NCBI GenBank assembly: GCA_903953615.1
Contig: CAJBKH010000192.1
Span: forward strand, 1 to 7,129
DNA: 7,129 nucleotides
Direction of reading: 5' to 3'
Source: an uncultured Bacteroidota bacterium
GTDB taxonomy: Bacteria > Bacteroidota > Bacteroidia > NS11-12g > UBA955
The stretch's first letter is position 1. Each line of letters starts with the position of its first letter. Positions 1 through 5,429 of the stretch are shown one piece after another. The notes below the pieces were generated by a model. The model was not told where the DNA came from, did not search any database, and saw only the letters and a list, made by a program, of their open reading frames with translations. A program made the translations under genes and the position numbers.

Positions 1-1
1 G

Positions 2-211
2 ATTTTCAAATATTATTTAGAACGCCATATCGAAGTAGATGGCGACCACCACAGTCACCTTGCCTTGCAAATGACCGCCAACCTATGTGCAGATGATGAG
101 CAGATATGGGCCGAAGTAGAACAAGCCACCATCCAATCTTTACAAAAAAGAATTGCGTTATGGGATGGTGTGTATACTGTGTTGAAGGCAAAAGTTGCGG
201 TGGCTTCTTAG
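2..211 (+). CDS. DUF3050 domain protein, C-terminal fragment (5' end outside window)
   Basis: The first reading frame, open from base 2 to a TAG at 209-211, gives 69 residues and has no start inside the window, so the gene begins upstream. The visible stretch carries YYLERHIEVDGDHHSHLA early on, then LCADDEQIWAEVEQA, and ends around QKRIALWDGVY. This pattern (an acidic-His ERHIE.DGD.H segment, then a helix ending in R-I-x-L-W-D-G) is what I recall from the C-terminus of DUF3050 proteins, which are assigned to the haem-oxygenase-like helical fold. The His and acidic residues of that segment would be candidate metal or cofactor ligands, but no reaction is established and I infer none. The end of the protein looks natural, followed about 20 nt later by a GC-rich hairpin. 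The family call is from memory of the motif; the strand and frame are firm. Confidence 0.82.
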   Translation: MFKYYLERHIEVDGDHHSHLALQMTANLCADDEQIWAEVEQATIQSLQKRIALWDGVYTVLKAKVAVAS

Positions 212-231
212 TGTAATGCAATGGCTTGCCT

Positions 232-255
232 CATAGCCGGCAGCCGGCAGTTATG
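232..255 (+). terminator. Possible terminator hairpin after the DUF3050 gene
   Basis: Twenty nt after the stop codon lies a GC-rich stretch made of two tandem AGCCGGC heptamers. It can fold as CATAGCCG / CGGC(agt)TATG around a 5-nt loop, with a 3-nt bulge on the right. It is followed by ttatt rather than a clean T-run, so it is only a weak candidate for a rho-independent terminator. It could equally be a small palindromic repeat. Confidence 0.3.
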
Positions 256-318
256 TTATTGAGTTAATAATTTATTAGGTGGCGTTTGTATTTTCCTTAA
301 TAACTATTAACAATTAAC
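255..318. repeat. Dispersed 64-bp inverted-arm module, copy 1
   Basis: The left arm is GTTATTGAGTTAATAA followed by TTATTAGG, the centre is tggcgtttgtatttt, and the right arm is CCTTAATAACTATTAACAATTAAC-like (294-318). The reverse complement of the right arm resembles the left arm, so the unit is an imperfect inverted repeat able to form a hairpin. Copy 2 (334-397) has the same length, and the two share a 33-bp core with one mismatch. No coding content is seen. Confidence 0.75.
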
Positions 319-333
319 GAATATCTAAGAAGA

Positions 334-397
334 GTTATTGGGTTAGTAAGTTATTAGGGGGCGTTTGTATTTTCCTTAATAACCAATAACAATTAAC
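334..397. repeat. Dispersed 64-bp inverted-arm module, copy 2
   Basis: This is the same layout as copy 1, offset by 79 bp. The left arm begins GTTATTGGGTTAGTAAG, the centre is ggcgtttgtatttt, and the right arm starts CCTTAATAACCAATAAC and ends CAATTAAC. The linker upstream (atatctaagaaga) recurs in similar form between copies 3 and 4 on the other side of the yitT-like gene. A partial right arm (409-431) follows before the promoter of the next gene. Confidence 0.72.
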
Positions 398-458
398 AAA
401 TAACGCTTCCTTAATAACAATAAAATATTAACTTTTCCATTAAAAAGAATAGACTGCG

Positions 459-466
459 TATCTTTG
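459..466 (+). promoter_or_regulatory. Bacteroidota-type -7 box (TAtcTTTG) for the YitT-family gene
   Basis: TATCTTTG matches the TAnnTTTG -7 consensus of the primary sigma factor in Bacteroidota, and ends 19 nt before the ATG at 486. No good -33 TTG is visible; the region at the right distance reads cttttcc. The implied transcript leader would be only about 12-15 nt. The start codon has no Shine-Dalgarno, as is usual in the phylum. Confidence 0.55.
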
Positions 467-485
467 ACAATAATAAACGCATCCT

Positions 486-1463
486 ATGAAATCTTATTGG
501 ACCAAACTGATCCTGCGCGCTACCTTGCAAACCAATCGCAAAAAAAGCAACGCACAAGGCCGTTACACACAATATGAAATTGCGCGCGGCTACAGGGAGT
601 ATATTATCAATCTCAGAAGAAGAATCAAAGATTTTATTCTGATTGTCACAGGCATCTTCTCTGCTTCGTTCGGCTTCAAAGGTTTTTTATTAACCAATCA
701 TTTTATTGATGGAGGTGCTACAGGCATCTCGCTGCTTATTTCAGCCATCACAGAAATACCATTATACGCGCTAATCATCGGCATTAATATTCCCTTTGTT
801 ATTTTAGGCTACAACATCATGGGCAAACAGTTTGCTTTTAAAACGGCCTTGGCCATTACTGGACTTGCCATATGCCTTGCCACTGTTAACTTCCCCAATG
901 TTACTTCTGATAATTTATTGGTGGCTGTATTTGGTGGTTTTTTCTTAGGAGCTGGTATTGGCCTATCGGTTAGAGGGGGCGCAGTGATTGATGGCACGGA
1001 AGTATTGGCCATTTATTTAAGCCGGAAATTCGGCACCACCATTGGCGATATTATTGTACTCATCAATATTTTTATTTTCTCTGCAGCCGCCTATTTTTTG
1101 GGCATCGAAAATGCATTGTATTCTATGATCACTTACTTGGCCGCCTCAAAAACCCTCGACTTTATTATCGAAGGTATTGAGGAGTATATAGGTGTTACTA
1201 TTATCTCTCACCATAGCGAGAACATTCGCAAAATGATTGTTCACAAACTCGGTCGTGGTGCCACCATCTATAGCGGCAAGCGCGGCTATGGCAAGCATGG
1301 TGAAACGCAAGAGATTGATATTATTTATACAGTAATTACACGTTTAGAGCTGCACAAGCTCAAAATAGAAATCGAGAAATGCGACCCCAATGCTTTTGTG
1401 GTAATGAACAGTGTGAAGGATACCAAAGGCGGCATGATCAAGAAACGACCACTGCATCATTAG
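486..1463 (+). CDS. YitT family (DUF161/DUF2179) integral membrane protein
   Basis: A 325-residue protein of the YitT/YpjC type: a membrane domain followed by a soluble DUF2179 (YitT_C) domain. Hydrophobic segments are seen near residues 49-70, 91-109, 117-135, 145-165 and 187-206. Family-like glycine motifs are GGATGISL (76-83) and RGGAVIDGTEVLA (163-175). From about 235 to 315 the chain is soluble, with HKLGRGATIYSGKRGYG and a late VVMNSVKDTKGG, as expected for the DUF2179 ferredoxin-like domain thought to bind a ligand. The transported or sensed compound of the family is not established. The first 45 or so residues are basic and polar (RKKSNAQGRYTQYEIARGYREY) and look like an extension before the usual family start. 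No later ATG precedes the first membrane segment, and the promoter box sits just upstream, so ATG 486 is kept. The TAG stop overlaps an octamer repeat array. Confidence 0.9.
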   Translation: MKSYWTKLILRATLQTNRKKSNAQGRYTQYEIARGYREYIINLRRRIKDFILIVTGIFSASFGFKGFLLTNHFIDGGATGISLLISAITEIPLYALIIGINIPFVILGYNIMGKQFAFKTALAITGLAICLATVNFPNVTSDNLLVAVFGGFFLGAGIGLSVRGGAVIDGTEVLAIYLSRKFGTTIGDIIVLINIFIFSAAAYFLGIENALYSMITYLAASKTLDFIIEGIEEYIGVTIISHHSENIRKMIVHKLGRGATIYSGKRGYGKHGETQEIDIIYTVITRLELHKLKIEIEKCDPNAFVVMNSVKDTKGGMIKKRPLHH

Positions 1464-1526
1464 TTGTTGGGTTATTAGGTTATTGAGTTATTGAGTTATT
1501 GAGTTATTGGGTTATTGAGTTAATAG
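1463..1526 (+). repeat. Tandem octamer array, about 8 units of GTTATTGA
   Basis: Eight successive 8-bp units start at the last base of the yitT stop codon: gttgttgg, gttattag, gttattga three times, gttattgg, gttattga, gttaatag. The period is exact and the unit variants differ by one or two bases. The array forms the elongated left arm of dispersed-module copy 3. Copy 4 at 1574 has only four such units, so unit number varies between copies. Confidence 0.85.
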
Positions 1527-1558
1527 GGATGCATCCTTAATAACTATTAACAATTAAC
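1519..1558. repeat. Dispersed inverted-arm module, copy 3 (centre and right arm)
   Basis: This continues from the octamer array. A perfect 10-bp palindrome GGATGCATCC (1527-1536) forms the centre, followed by the right arm TTAATAACTATTAAC and AATTAAC ending at 1558. With the octamer array as left arm the full unit spans about 1463-1558. The right arm is identical to that of copy 1, but the centre differs (ggatgcatcc instead of ggcgtttgtatttt). Confidence 0.7.
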
Positions 1559-1573
1559 TTATAACTAAGAAGA

Positions 1574-1630
1574 GTTATTGGGTTATTGAGTTAATGAGTT
1601 AATAGGGATGCATCCTTAATAACTATTAAC
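1574..1630. repeat. Dispersed inverted-arm module, copy 4
   Basis: Four octamer units (gttattgg, gttattga, gttaatga, gttaatag) lead into the same GGATGCATCC palindrome (1606-1615) and the right arm TTAATAACTATTAAC, which lacks the final AATTAAC. It is separated from copy 3 by the linker ttataactaagaaga, related to the linker between copies 1 and 2. The module is cut short next to the nested palindrome that starts at 1639. Confidence 0.68.
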
Positions 1631-1638
1631 TTATAACT

Positions 1639-1850
1639 TACATGCGACCCCTTCAGGGTCGGGGCGCTTAGAGCTTTTCTTATTACATAGATATGACCCC
1701 TTCGGGGTCAAAAGACAAGATCAGGTTCTTAAAAAACATACTATGTGGTATGTTTTTCAGAAGTATATACTTACGTTCACCCCGAAGGGGTCACATCTCT
1801 ATACCATCAACTATTCCACCTACCCCACGACCCTGAAGGGGTCGCATGTA
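1639..1850. repeat. 212-bp nested inverted repeat (giant imperfect palindrome)
   Basis: Three pairs of arms are symmetric about position 1745. The outer arms 1639-1664 and 1823-1850 are complementary over 22 bp without mismatch, plus 4 bp after a 2-nt insertion. The middle arms at about 1686-1711 and 1776-1801 match at about 22 of 26 positions. The centre is a perfect hairpin, AAAAACATAC (1732-1741), loop tatgtg, GTATGTTTTT (1748-1757). Each outer and middle arm itself holds a small palindrome: CGACCC-cttca-GGGTCG at 1645-1661, TGACCCC-ttc-GGGGTCA at 1694-1710, ACCCC-gaa-GGGGT at 1779-1791 and CGACCC-tgaag-GGGTCG at 1828-1844. No ORF is seen. The small palindromes resemble common Bacteroidota intergenic repeats; the nesting suggests a non-autonomous MITE-like element or two inverted copies. 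The central hairpin with its T-run might also end transcription from the YitT-family gene. Confidence 0.8.
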
Positions 1851-1903
1851 TGAACAAACTTATAACAGATATGCAAATGCGTCTCTTACAACTAATTGCT
1901 CCC

Positions 1904-1927
1904 CCTTAATAACTATTAACAATTAAC
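1904..1927. repeat. Solo right arm of the dispersed module
   Basis: CCTTAATAACTATTAAC followed by AATTAAC is identical to the right arms of copies 1 and 3, but no matching left arm precedes it. It begins 54 nt beyond the nested palindrome. A simple reading is that the palindromic element interrupted a module, or that this is a decayed copy. Confidence 0.6.
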
Positions 1928-1965
1928 TTTTTATTAATAACGTTCATTCTAATGATGGCATTCAT

Positions 1966-2031
1966 TATCCCGTAGGGATATAATATCTGTTAGAAATAGA
2001 ACACACAACGTTTTTTTTATCCCGTAGGGAT
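1966..2031. repeat. Paired ATCCC-gta-GGGAT palindromes with a shared core
   Basis: TATCCC-gta-GGGATA (1966-1980) and ATCCC-gta-GGGAT (2019-2031) are near-identical small palindromes 38 nt apart. They bracket an AT-rich core containing atctgttagaaatagaa. From memory, two such palindromes around a core whose reverse complement reads like TTTCTAxCAxATAT are a recurrent intergenic repeat in Bacteroidota. No coding potential is seen. A T8 run (2011-2018) directly precedes the second palindrome. Confidence 0.6.
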
Positions 2032-2113
2032 TATACATGTTGCATAACAGTACATTGCTGCTTGGCGGTCGTTGCGTTTACATGTTTTATTGTTAGGGTG
2101 CAAACCAAATTCG

Positions 2114-2128
2114 AACACCTTCGGGGTT
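2114..2128. repeat. Small hairpin AACACC-ttc-GGGGTT
   Basis: A 6-bp stem with one mismatch around a TTC loop, of the same CCttcGGGG family as the arms of the nested palindrome. It is not followed by a T-run, so it is listed as a repeat rather than a terminator. The surrounding 2032-2162 holds no gene that I can support. Confidence 0.45.
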
Positions 2129-2162
2129 GTGTTATTCTTTGATCATTTTTTCTATTCAGAAT

Positions 2163-2183
2163 TAACCCGCCTATGGTGGGTTA
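2163..2183. repeat. Hairpin TAACCCGCC-tat-GGTGGGTTA
   Basis: A 9-bp stem (8 Watson-Crick pairs and one G-T) closes on a 3-nt loop. It runs directly into TTATTAGG, the left-arm end typical of the dispersed module, so the two repeat types are abutted here. The following sequence is not T-rich, so a terminator role is unlikely. Confidence 0.55.
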
Positions 2184-2251
2184 TTAGGACTGCATTTACC
2201 GTAATAACAATTAACTATTAAATCTCCCATTAATAACCAATAACAATTAAC
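2181..2251. repeat. Degenerate copies of the dispersed module before the ATPase gene
   Basis: TTATTAGG (2181-2188) pairs loosely with CCGTAATAA (2199-2207), which leads into CAATTAAC. A second right arm, ATTAATAACCAATAAC followed by AATTAAC, ends at 2251 and matches the arm of copy 2. The family therefore also borders the upstream region of the P-type ATPase gene. Confidence 0.55.
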
Positions 2252-2327
2252 TAATAACTATTCCCAAAAGTGACAATTATACAAAAACAAACTGACAAAG
2301 CGCATGGTGAATATTTAGAAAATACAT

Positions 2328-2335
2328 TACTTTTC
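2328..2335 (+). promoter_or_regulatory. Weak -7-like box (TACTTTTC) upstream of the P-type ATPase
   Basis: TACTTTTC matches TAnnTTTG at all defined positions but the last. It ends 16 nt before the ATG, a spacing similar to that of the YitT-family gene. No -33 TTG stands out. This is the best candidate in the short non-repetitive stretch before the gene, but it could be chance. Confidence 0.3.
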
Positions 2336-2351
2336 CCAACCTAAATTACCC

Positions 2352-4856
2352 ATGAATTACAAAGGCCTTAGTCAACAAGCGGTGAACCAATACCTTCAAA
2401 AATCGGGGTATAACGAGCTACCTTCTTCTAAGCCCAAAAATGTTTGGGGCATTGCTTTAGAAGTGGTAAAAGAGCCCATGTTTTTATTGCTCATTGGATG
2501 TGGCGTGCTCTATATCATACTAGGCGACTACAGAGAAGGTGTCATTCTATTGTGCACCATCTTCATCATAATTTTTATCACTTTTTATCAATACCAAAAA
2601 ACAGAGAAGGCACTCGACTCACTCAAAAAGCTTTCTTCTCCCCGTGCCTTAGTGATAAGAGATGGAACAGAAATCAGAATTCCGGGTCGCGAGGTAGTAC
2701 CCGATGACATTATATTACTCAACGAAGGCGACCGCGTACCAGCCGATGCAGAGGTGATTGAATGTAGCCATTTGACAGTCGATGAATCGATGTTAACAGG
2801 CGAGTCGGTGCCTGTTCAAAAAAACGAGAAAGTCGAGGCCAATGAAAAATCAAACTTAGTTTTTAGTGGCACTTTGGTGGTGCAAGGCAAAGCCACTATC
2901 AAAGTTTTACAAACAGGTACCCATACCCAATTTGGAAAAATAGGCATTTCATTAGAAAGCATCGAACAATCTGAAACACGCTTGCAAAAAGAAATGAAGG
3001 TGCTGATCAGAAACATCTTTATTATTGGAGCTGTATTAAGTGTTGGCGTAGTGTTGGCGTATTATTTTACAAGGGGTAATTTCCTTCAATCATTGCTTAA
3101 TGGTTTGGCTGCAGCCATGGCCATTTTACCAGAAGAGTTTCCAGTGGTGCTTACCGTTTTCTTGGCATTAGGGGCTTGGCGTTTATCCAAAAAAAATGTA
3201 TTAACAAGAAATCCTTCTACCATAGAAACCCTTGGTTCGGCCACTGTATTGTGCAGCGACAAGACAGGCACCATCACCCAAAACAAAATGGAAATAGTGA
3301 TGGTGAGTATTGGTGATGAATCGTTTAAAAAGGAGGTCTTTCAATCGCATACAGAAATTCTAGAACTATTAAACAGCGCCCATCATGCATCACCAAAAGA
3401 TGCTATCGACCCTATGGAAAAAGCCATTACAGAGGCTATGGAAACGAATGTCAAATCGACCACTGTTCCGCTAGATTTAATCAAGGAATATCCGCTGAGT
3501 AAAGCGTTGTTAGCCATGACGCGTTTGATGGAAAACAAGTCAGACAAATCGCGCATTGCTTATTGTAAAGGTTCGCCTGAAGCCATTTTTAAATTGTGTA
3601 AACTCAGTGATGCTGAAAGTAAAAAAGCTTTAGAAAAGGTTGAACAAATGGCGGCCAATGGCTACCGTGTGATTGGGGTGGCCCAAGCCTTAACAACCAA
3701 CAATGAAATACCTGAGGCTCAAAGTGGATTTAATTTTAAATGGAGTGGCTTACTTGGCTTTGAAGATCCTATTAGAGCAGAGGTTCCACAAGCCATACAA
3801 GAATGCAAGGCAGCTGGCATTCGCGTGGTAATGATTACAGGCGATTTTCCGACAACCGCCAAAAGCATTGCCCAACAAATTGGCATGGACACGTCTTTAG
3901 AAACAATGACTGGCGATGACTTATCTAAGTTAGATGACGAACAATTAAAAAATAAAATTCTGCATGTTAATATTTTTGCAAGGGTATTGCCTGAGCAAAA
4001 ATTAAGAATCGTGAATGCCCTCAAAGCCAACAAAGAAGTGGTGGCCATGACGGGTGATGGCGTTAACGATGCACCTGCACTGAAAGCCGCCAACATTGGC
4101 ATTGCCATGGGTAAAAAGGGTACCGATGTAGCGCGCGAAGCCAGTTCATTGGTTTTGTTAGACGATAATTTTGCTTCCATTGTGGGTGCGATAAGATCGG
4201 GTAGAAAAATATTCGACAACATGCAAAAGGCCATGGCTTATATCATTGCCATTCATATGCCTATTATTGGCTTAGCGTTGCTTCCTGCTTTCATCTCTAC
4301 GCTACCCATACTCCTATTACCTCTTCACATTGTTTTCATGGAATTAATCATCGATCCCGTTTGCTCGATTGCATTTGAATCTGAGCAAGAAGAAAAAAAC
4401 ATTATGAACCGCGCACCTCGTCCCATTGATGTGCCCTTTTTTGGCGGTCGTTATATCTTATGGAGCATGGCCGAAGGTTTAATTTTATTCGCCAATGTTT
4501 TGATTGTTTATTTTTATTCGATACACGAAGGTCATACCATGGGCGAGGTAAGAGCCATTGCTTTCACTGCTTTAATTATTGGCAATATTTTTTTAATTGT
4601 CACCAACCTTTCAAAAACACGGAGCTTTATCGCTGTTATTGGCGAAGGTAATAAGGTCGTTATTTCCATTCTCCTAATCGCCTTGGCCATGTTGTTTGCT
4701 ATCATGACCATTCCAGCACTTCAAAAGCTTTTTAGCTTTCAGTTTCCAGGATGGGAACACTTTGGCATTGCTTTATTAAGTGCGTTCTGTATGTTATTGG
4801 TTTTTGAATTTGTAAAACTTGTTATTGCAAAAAAAAGTAAATCTGTAAAAAAATAG
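2352..4856 (+). CDS. P-type cation-transporting ATPase (P2-like, PEEFP type)
   Basis: An 834-residue complete P-type ATPase, which would pump a cation across the inner membrane using ATP. Landmarks in order: cation-ATPase N-terminal domain (about 1-40), M1-M2 (about 43-80), actuator TGES at 149-152, M3 near 222-240, M4 with PEEFP at 260-264, phosphorylation motif DKTGT with Asp303, nucleotide-binding KGSPE at 406-410, TGD at 496-498, TGDGVND at 567-573, then six more membrane segments (M5-M10) from about 627 to 825. It is shorter than SERCA (about 990), mainly through a compact nucleotide domain. The M4 acidic residue of Ca2+ pumps is kept, but M5 has His635 and Ile638 where SERCA has Asn768 and Glu771. 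M6 reads FMELIIDP, with Glu664 for Asn796 and Asp668 for Asp800. Ca2+ is therefore possible but unproven, and other cations remain open. The gene stands alone between a repeat island and a promoter-bearing gap; ATG 2352 gives the normal N-domain. Confidence 0.93.
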   Translation: MNYKGLSQQAVNQYLQKSGYNELPSSKPKNVWGIALEVVKEPMFLLLIGCGVLYIILGDYREGVILLCTIFIIIFITFYQYQKTEKALDSLKKLSSPRALVIRDGTEIRIPGREVVPDDIILLNEGDRVPADAEVIECSHLTVDESMLTGESVPVQKNEKVEANEKSNLVFSGTLVVQGKATIKVLQTGTHTQFGKIGISLESIEQSETRLQKEMKVLIRNIFIIGAVLSVGVVLAYYFTRGNFLQSLLNGLAAAMAILPEEFPVVLTVFLALGAWRLSKKNVLTRNPSTIETLGSATVLCSDKTGTITQNKMEIVMVSIGDESFKKEVFQSHTEILELLNSAHHASPKDAIDPMEKAITEAMETNVKSTTVPLDLIKEYPLSKALLAMTRLMENKSDKSRIAYCKGSPEAIFKLCKLSDAESKKALEKVEQMAANGYRVIGVAQALTTNNEIPEAQSGFNFKWSGLLGFEDPIRAEVPQAIQECKAAGIRVVMITGDFPTTAKSIAQQIGMDTSLETMTGDDLSKLDDEQLKNKILHVNIFARVLPEQKLRIVNALKANKEVVAMTGDGVNDAPALKAANIGIAMGKKGTDVAREASSLVLLDDNFASIVGAIRSGRKIFDNMQKAMAYIIAIHMPIIGLALLPAFISTLPILLLPLHIVFMELIIDPVCSIAFESEQEEKNIMNRAPRPIDVPFFGGRYILWSMAEGLILFANVLIVYFYSIHEGHTMGEVRAIAFTALIIGNIFLIVTNLSKTRSFIAVIGEGNKVVISILLIALAMLFAIMTIPALQKLFSFQFPGWEHFGIALLSAFCMLLVFEFVKLVIAKKSKSVKK

Positions 4857-4868
4857 GTTTGCGTTTCC

Positions 4869-4876
4869 TATATTTG
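4869..4876 (+). promoter_or_regulatory. Bacteroidota-type -7 box (TAtaTTTG) for the GyrI/DUF1801 block
   Basis: TATATTTG fully matches TAnnTTTG and lies in the 69-bp gap between the ATPase stop and ATG 4926. A convincing -33 TTG at the usual 19-21 nt distance is not seen. The leader would be about 43-45 nt, AT-rich and without a Shine-Dalgarno. It probably drives the three downstream genes as one unit. Confidence 0.55.
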
Positions 4877-4925
4877 AAACACTAATAAATATTTTCTTTT
4901 ACCAAAAACACTTTCCTAATTAACA

Positions 4926-5405
4926 ATGATTCCCTCTCTAAAAACAATTGCCAATAAAAAACTCATCGGCCACCACCGTACCATGTCTTTTCAAGACAAC
5001 ACCACTTACACTTTATGGAACCGATTCATGCCCATGCGCAATTCAATCATTAATGCAATTGGCTCAGACTTATACTCGGTTCAATTCTACGCAGTCGATT
5101 TTTTTAAAAACTTTAATCCCAACCATCCCTTCGAAAAATGGGCTTGTAAAGAAGTAGCCAATTTCGAAAACATACCAGATGGTATGTCCACCATCGAAAT
5201 CCCCGAAGGACTTTATGCAGTGTTCTATTACAAGGGCGACAACACGCAAGCAGCAGAAATGTACAACTATATTTTTACAGATTGGTTGCCCAAATCTGAG
5301 TATCAAATCGACTTAAGGCCTCATTTTGAAATTTTAGGAGAAGCTTACAAATACAACAACCCAGATTCTGAAGAAGATATTTATATTCCAATAAAATTAA
5401 AATAG
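4926..5405 (+). CDS. Stand-alone GyrI-like (AraC effector-binding) domain protein
   Basis: A 159-residue soluble protein that is all one GyrI-like / AraC-type effector-binding domain, with no DNA-binding HTH attached. Family hallmarks are KKLIGHHRTMSF near the start (11-22), LWNRFMPMR (30-38), YSVQFY (50-55), FEKWACKEV (69-77), EIPEGLYAVFYYKG (91-104), IFTDWLPKSEYQID (116-129) and the C-terminal RPHFEILGEAY (131-141), then SEEDIYIPI. Glu135 in the HFE motif is in the place of the acidic residue that binds cationic ligands in BmrR/GyrI-like pockets (family knowledge). Such domains bind small molecules, and some stand-alone members inhibit gyrase or hydrolyse toxic compounds; which applies here is not visible. 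The N-terminal residues fit the normal beta strand of the family, so ATG 4926 is preferred over ATG 4983. It is first in a likely three-gene operon. Confidence 0.87.
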   Translation: MIPSLKTIANKKLIGHHRTMSFQDNTTYTLWNRFMPMRNSIINAIGSDLYSVQFYAVDFFKNFNPNHPFEKWACKEVANFENIPDGMSTIEIPEGLYAVFYYKGDNTQAAEMYNYIFTDWLPKSEYQIDLRPHFEILGEAYKYNNPDSEEDIYIPIKLK

Positions 5406-5429
5406 AAAGTGGAATAAAAAAATTACACA

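Noticed and set aside
6..221. 71-residue open frame on the minus strand over the window start
   Set aside because: It is antisense to the DUF3050 fragment, whose + strand frame has recognisable family motifs; the minus-strand product has no family-like pattern.
255..397. CRISPR-like direct repeats with regular 79-bp spacing
   Set aside because: There are only two upstream copies, the repeated part (about 64 bp) is longer than the linker, the units are AT-rich inverted arms found in several places, and no cas gene is present.
1639..1850. Possible insertion sequence with terminal inverted repeats
   Set aside because: There is no transposase ORF between the arms and the unit is only 212 bp; at most it is a non-autonomous element, so it is listed as a repeat.
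2032..2162. Small RNA or riboswitch between the palindromes and the ATPase gene
   Set aside because: I see only short isolated hairpins and no recognisable riboswitch core, tRNA-like fold or promoter box; the evidence is too weak to call.
3719..4234. 171-residue minus-strand open frame inside the ATPase gene
   Set aside because: It overlaps the hinge and TGDGVND region of a clearly real P-type ATPase; its Ser/Leu/Ala-rich product looks like an antisense shadow.
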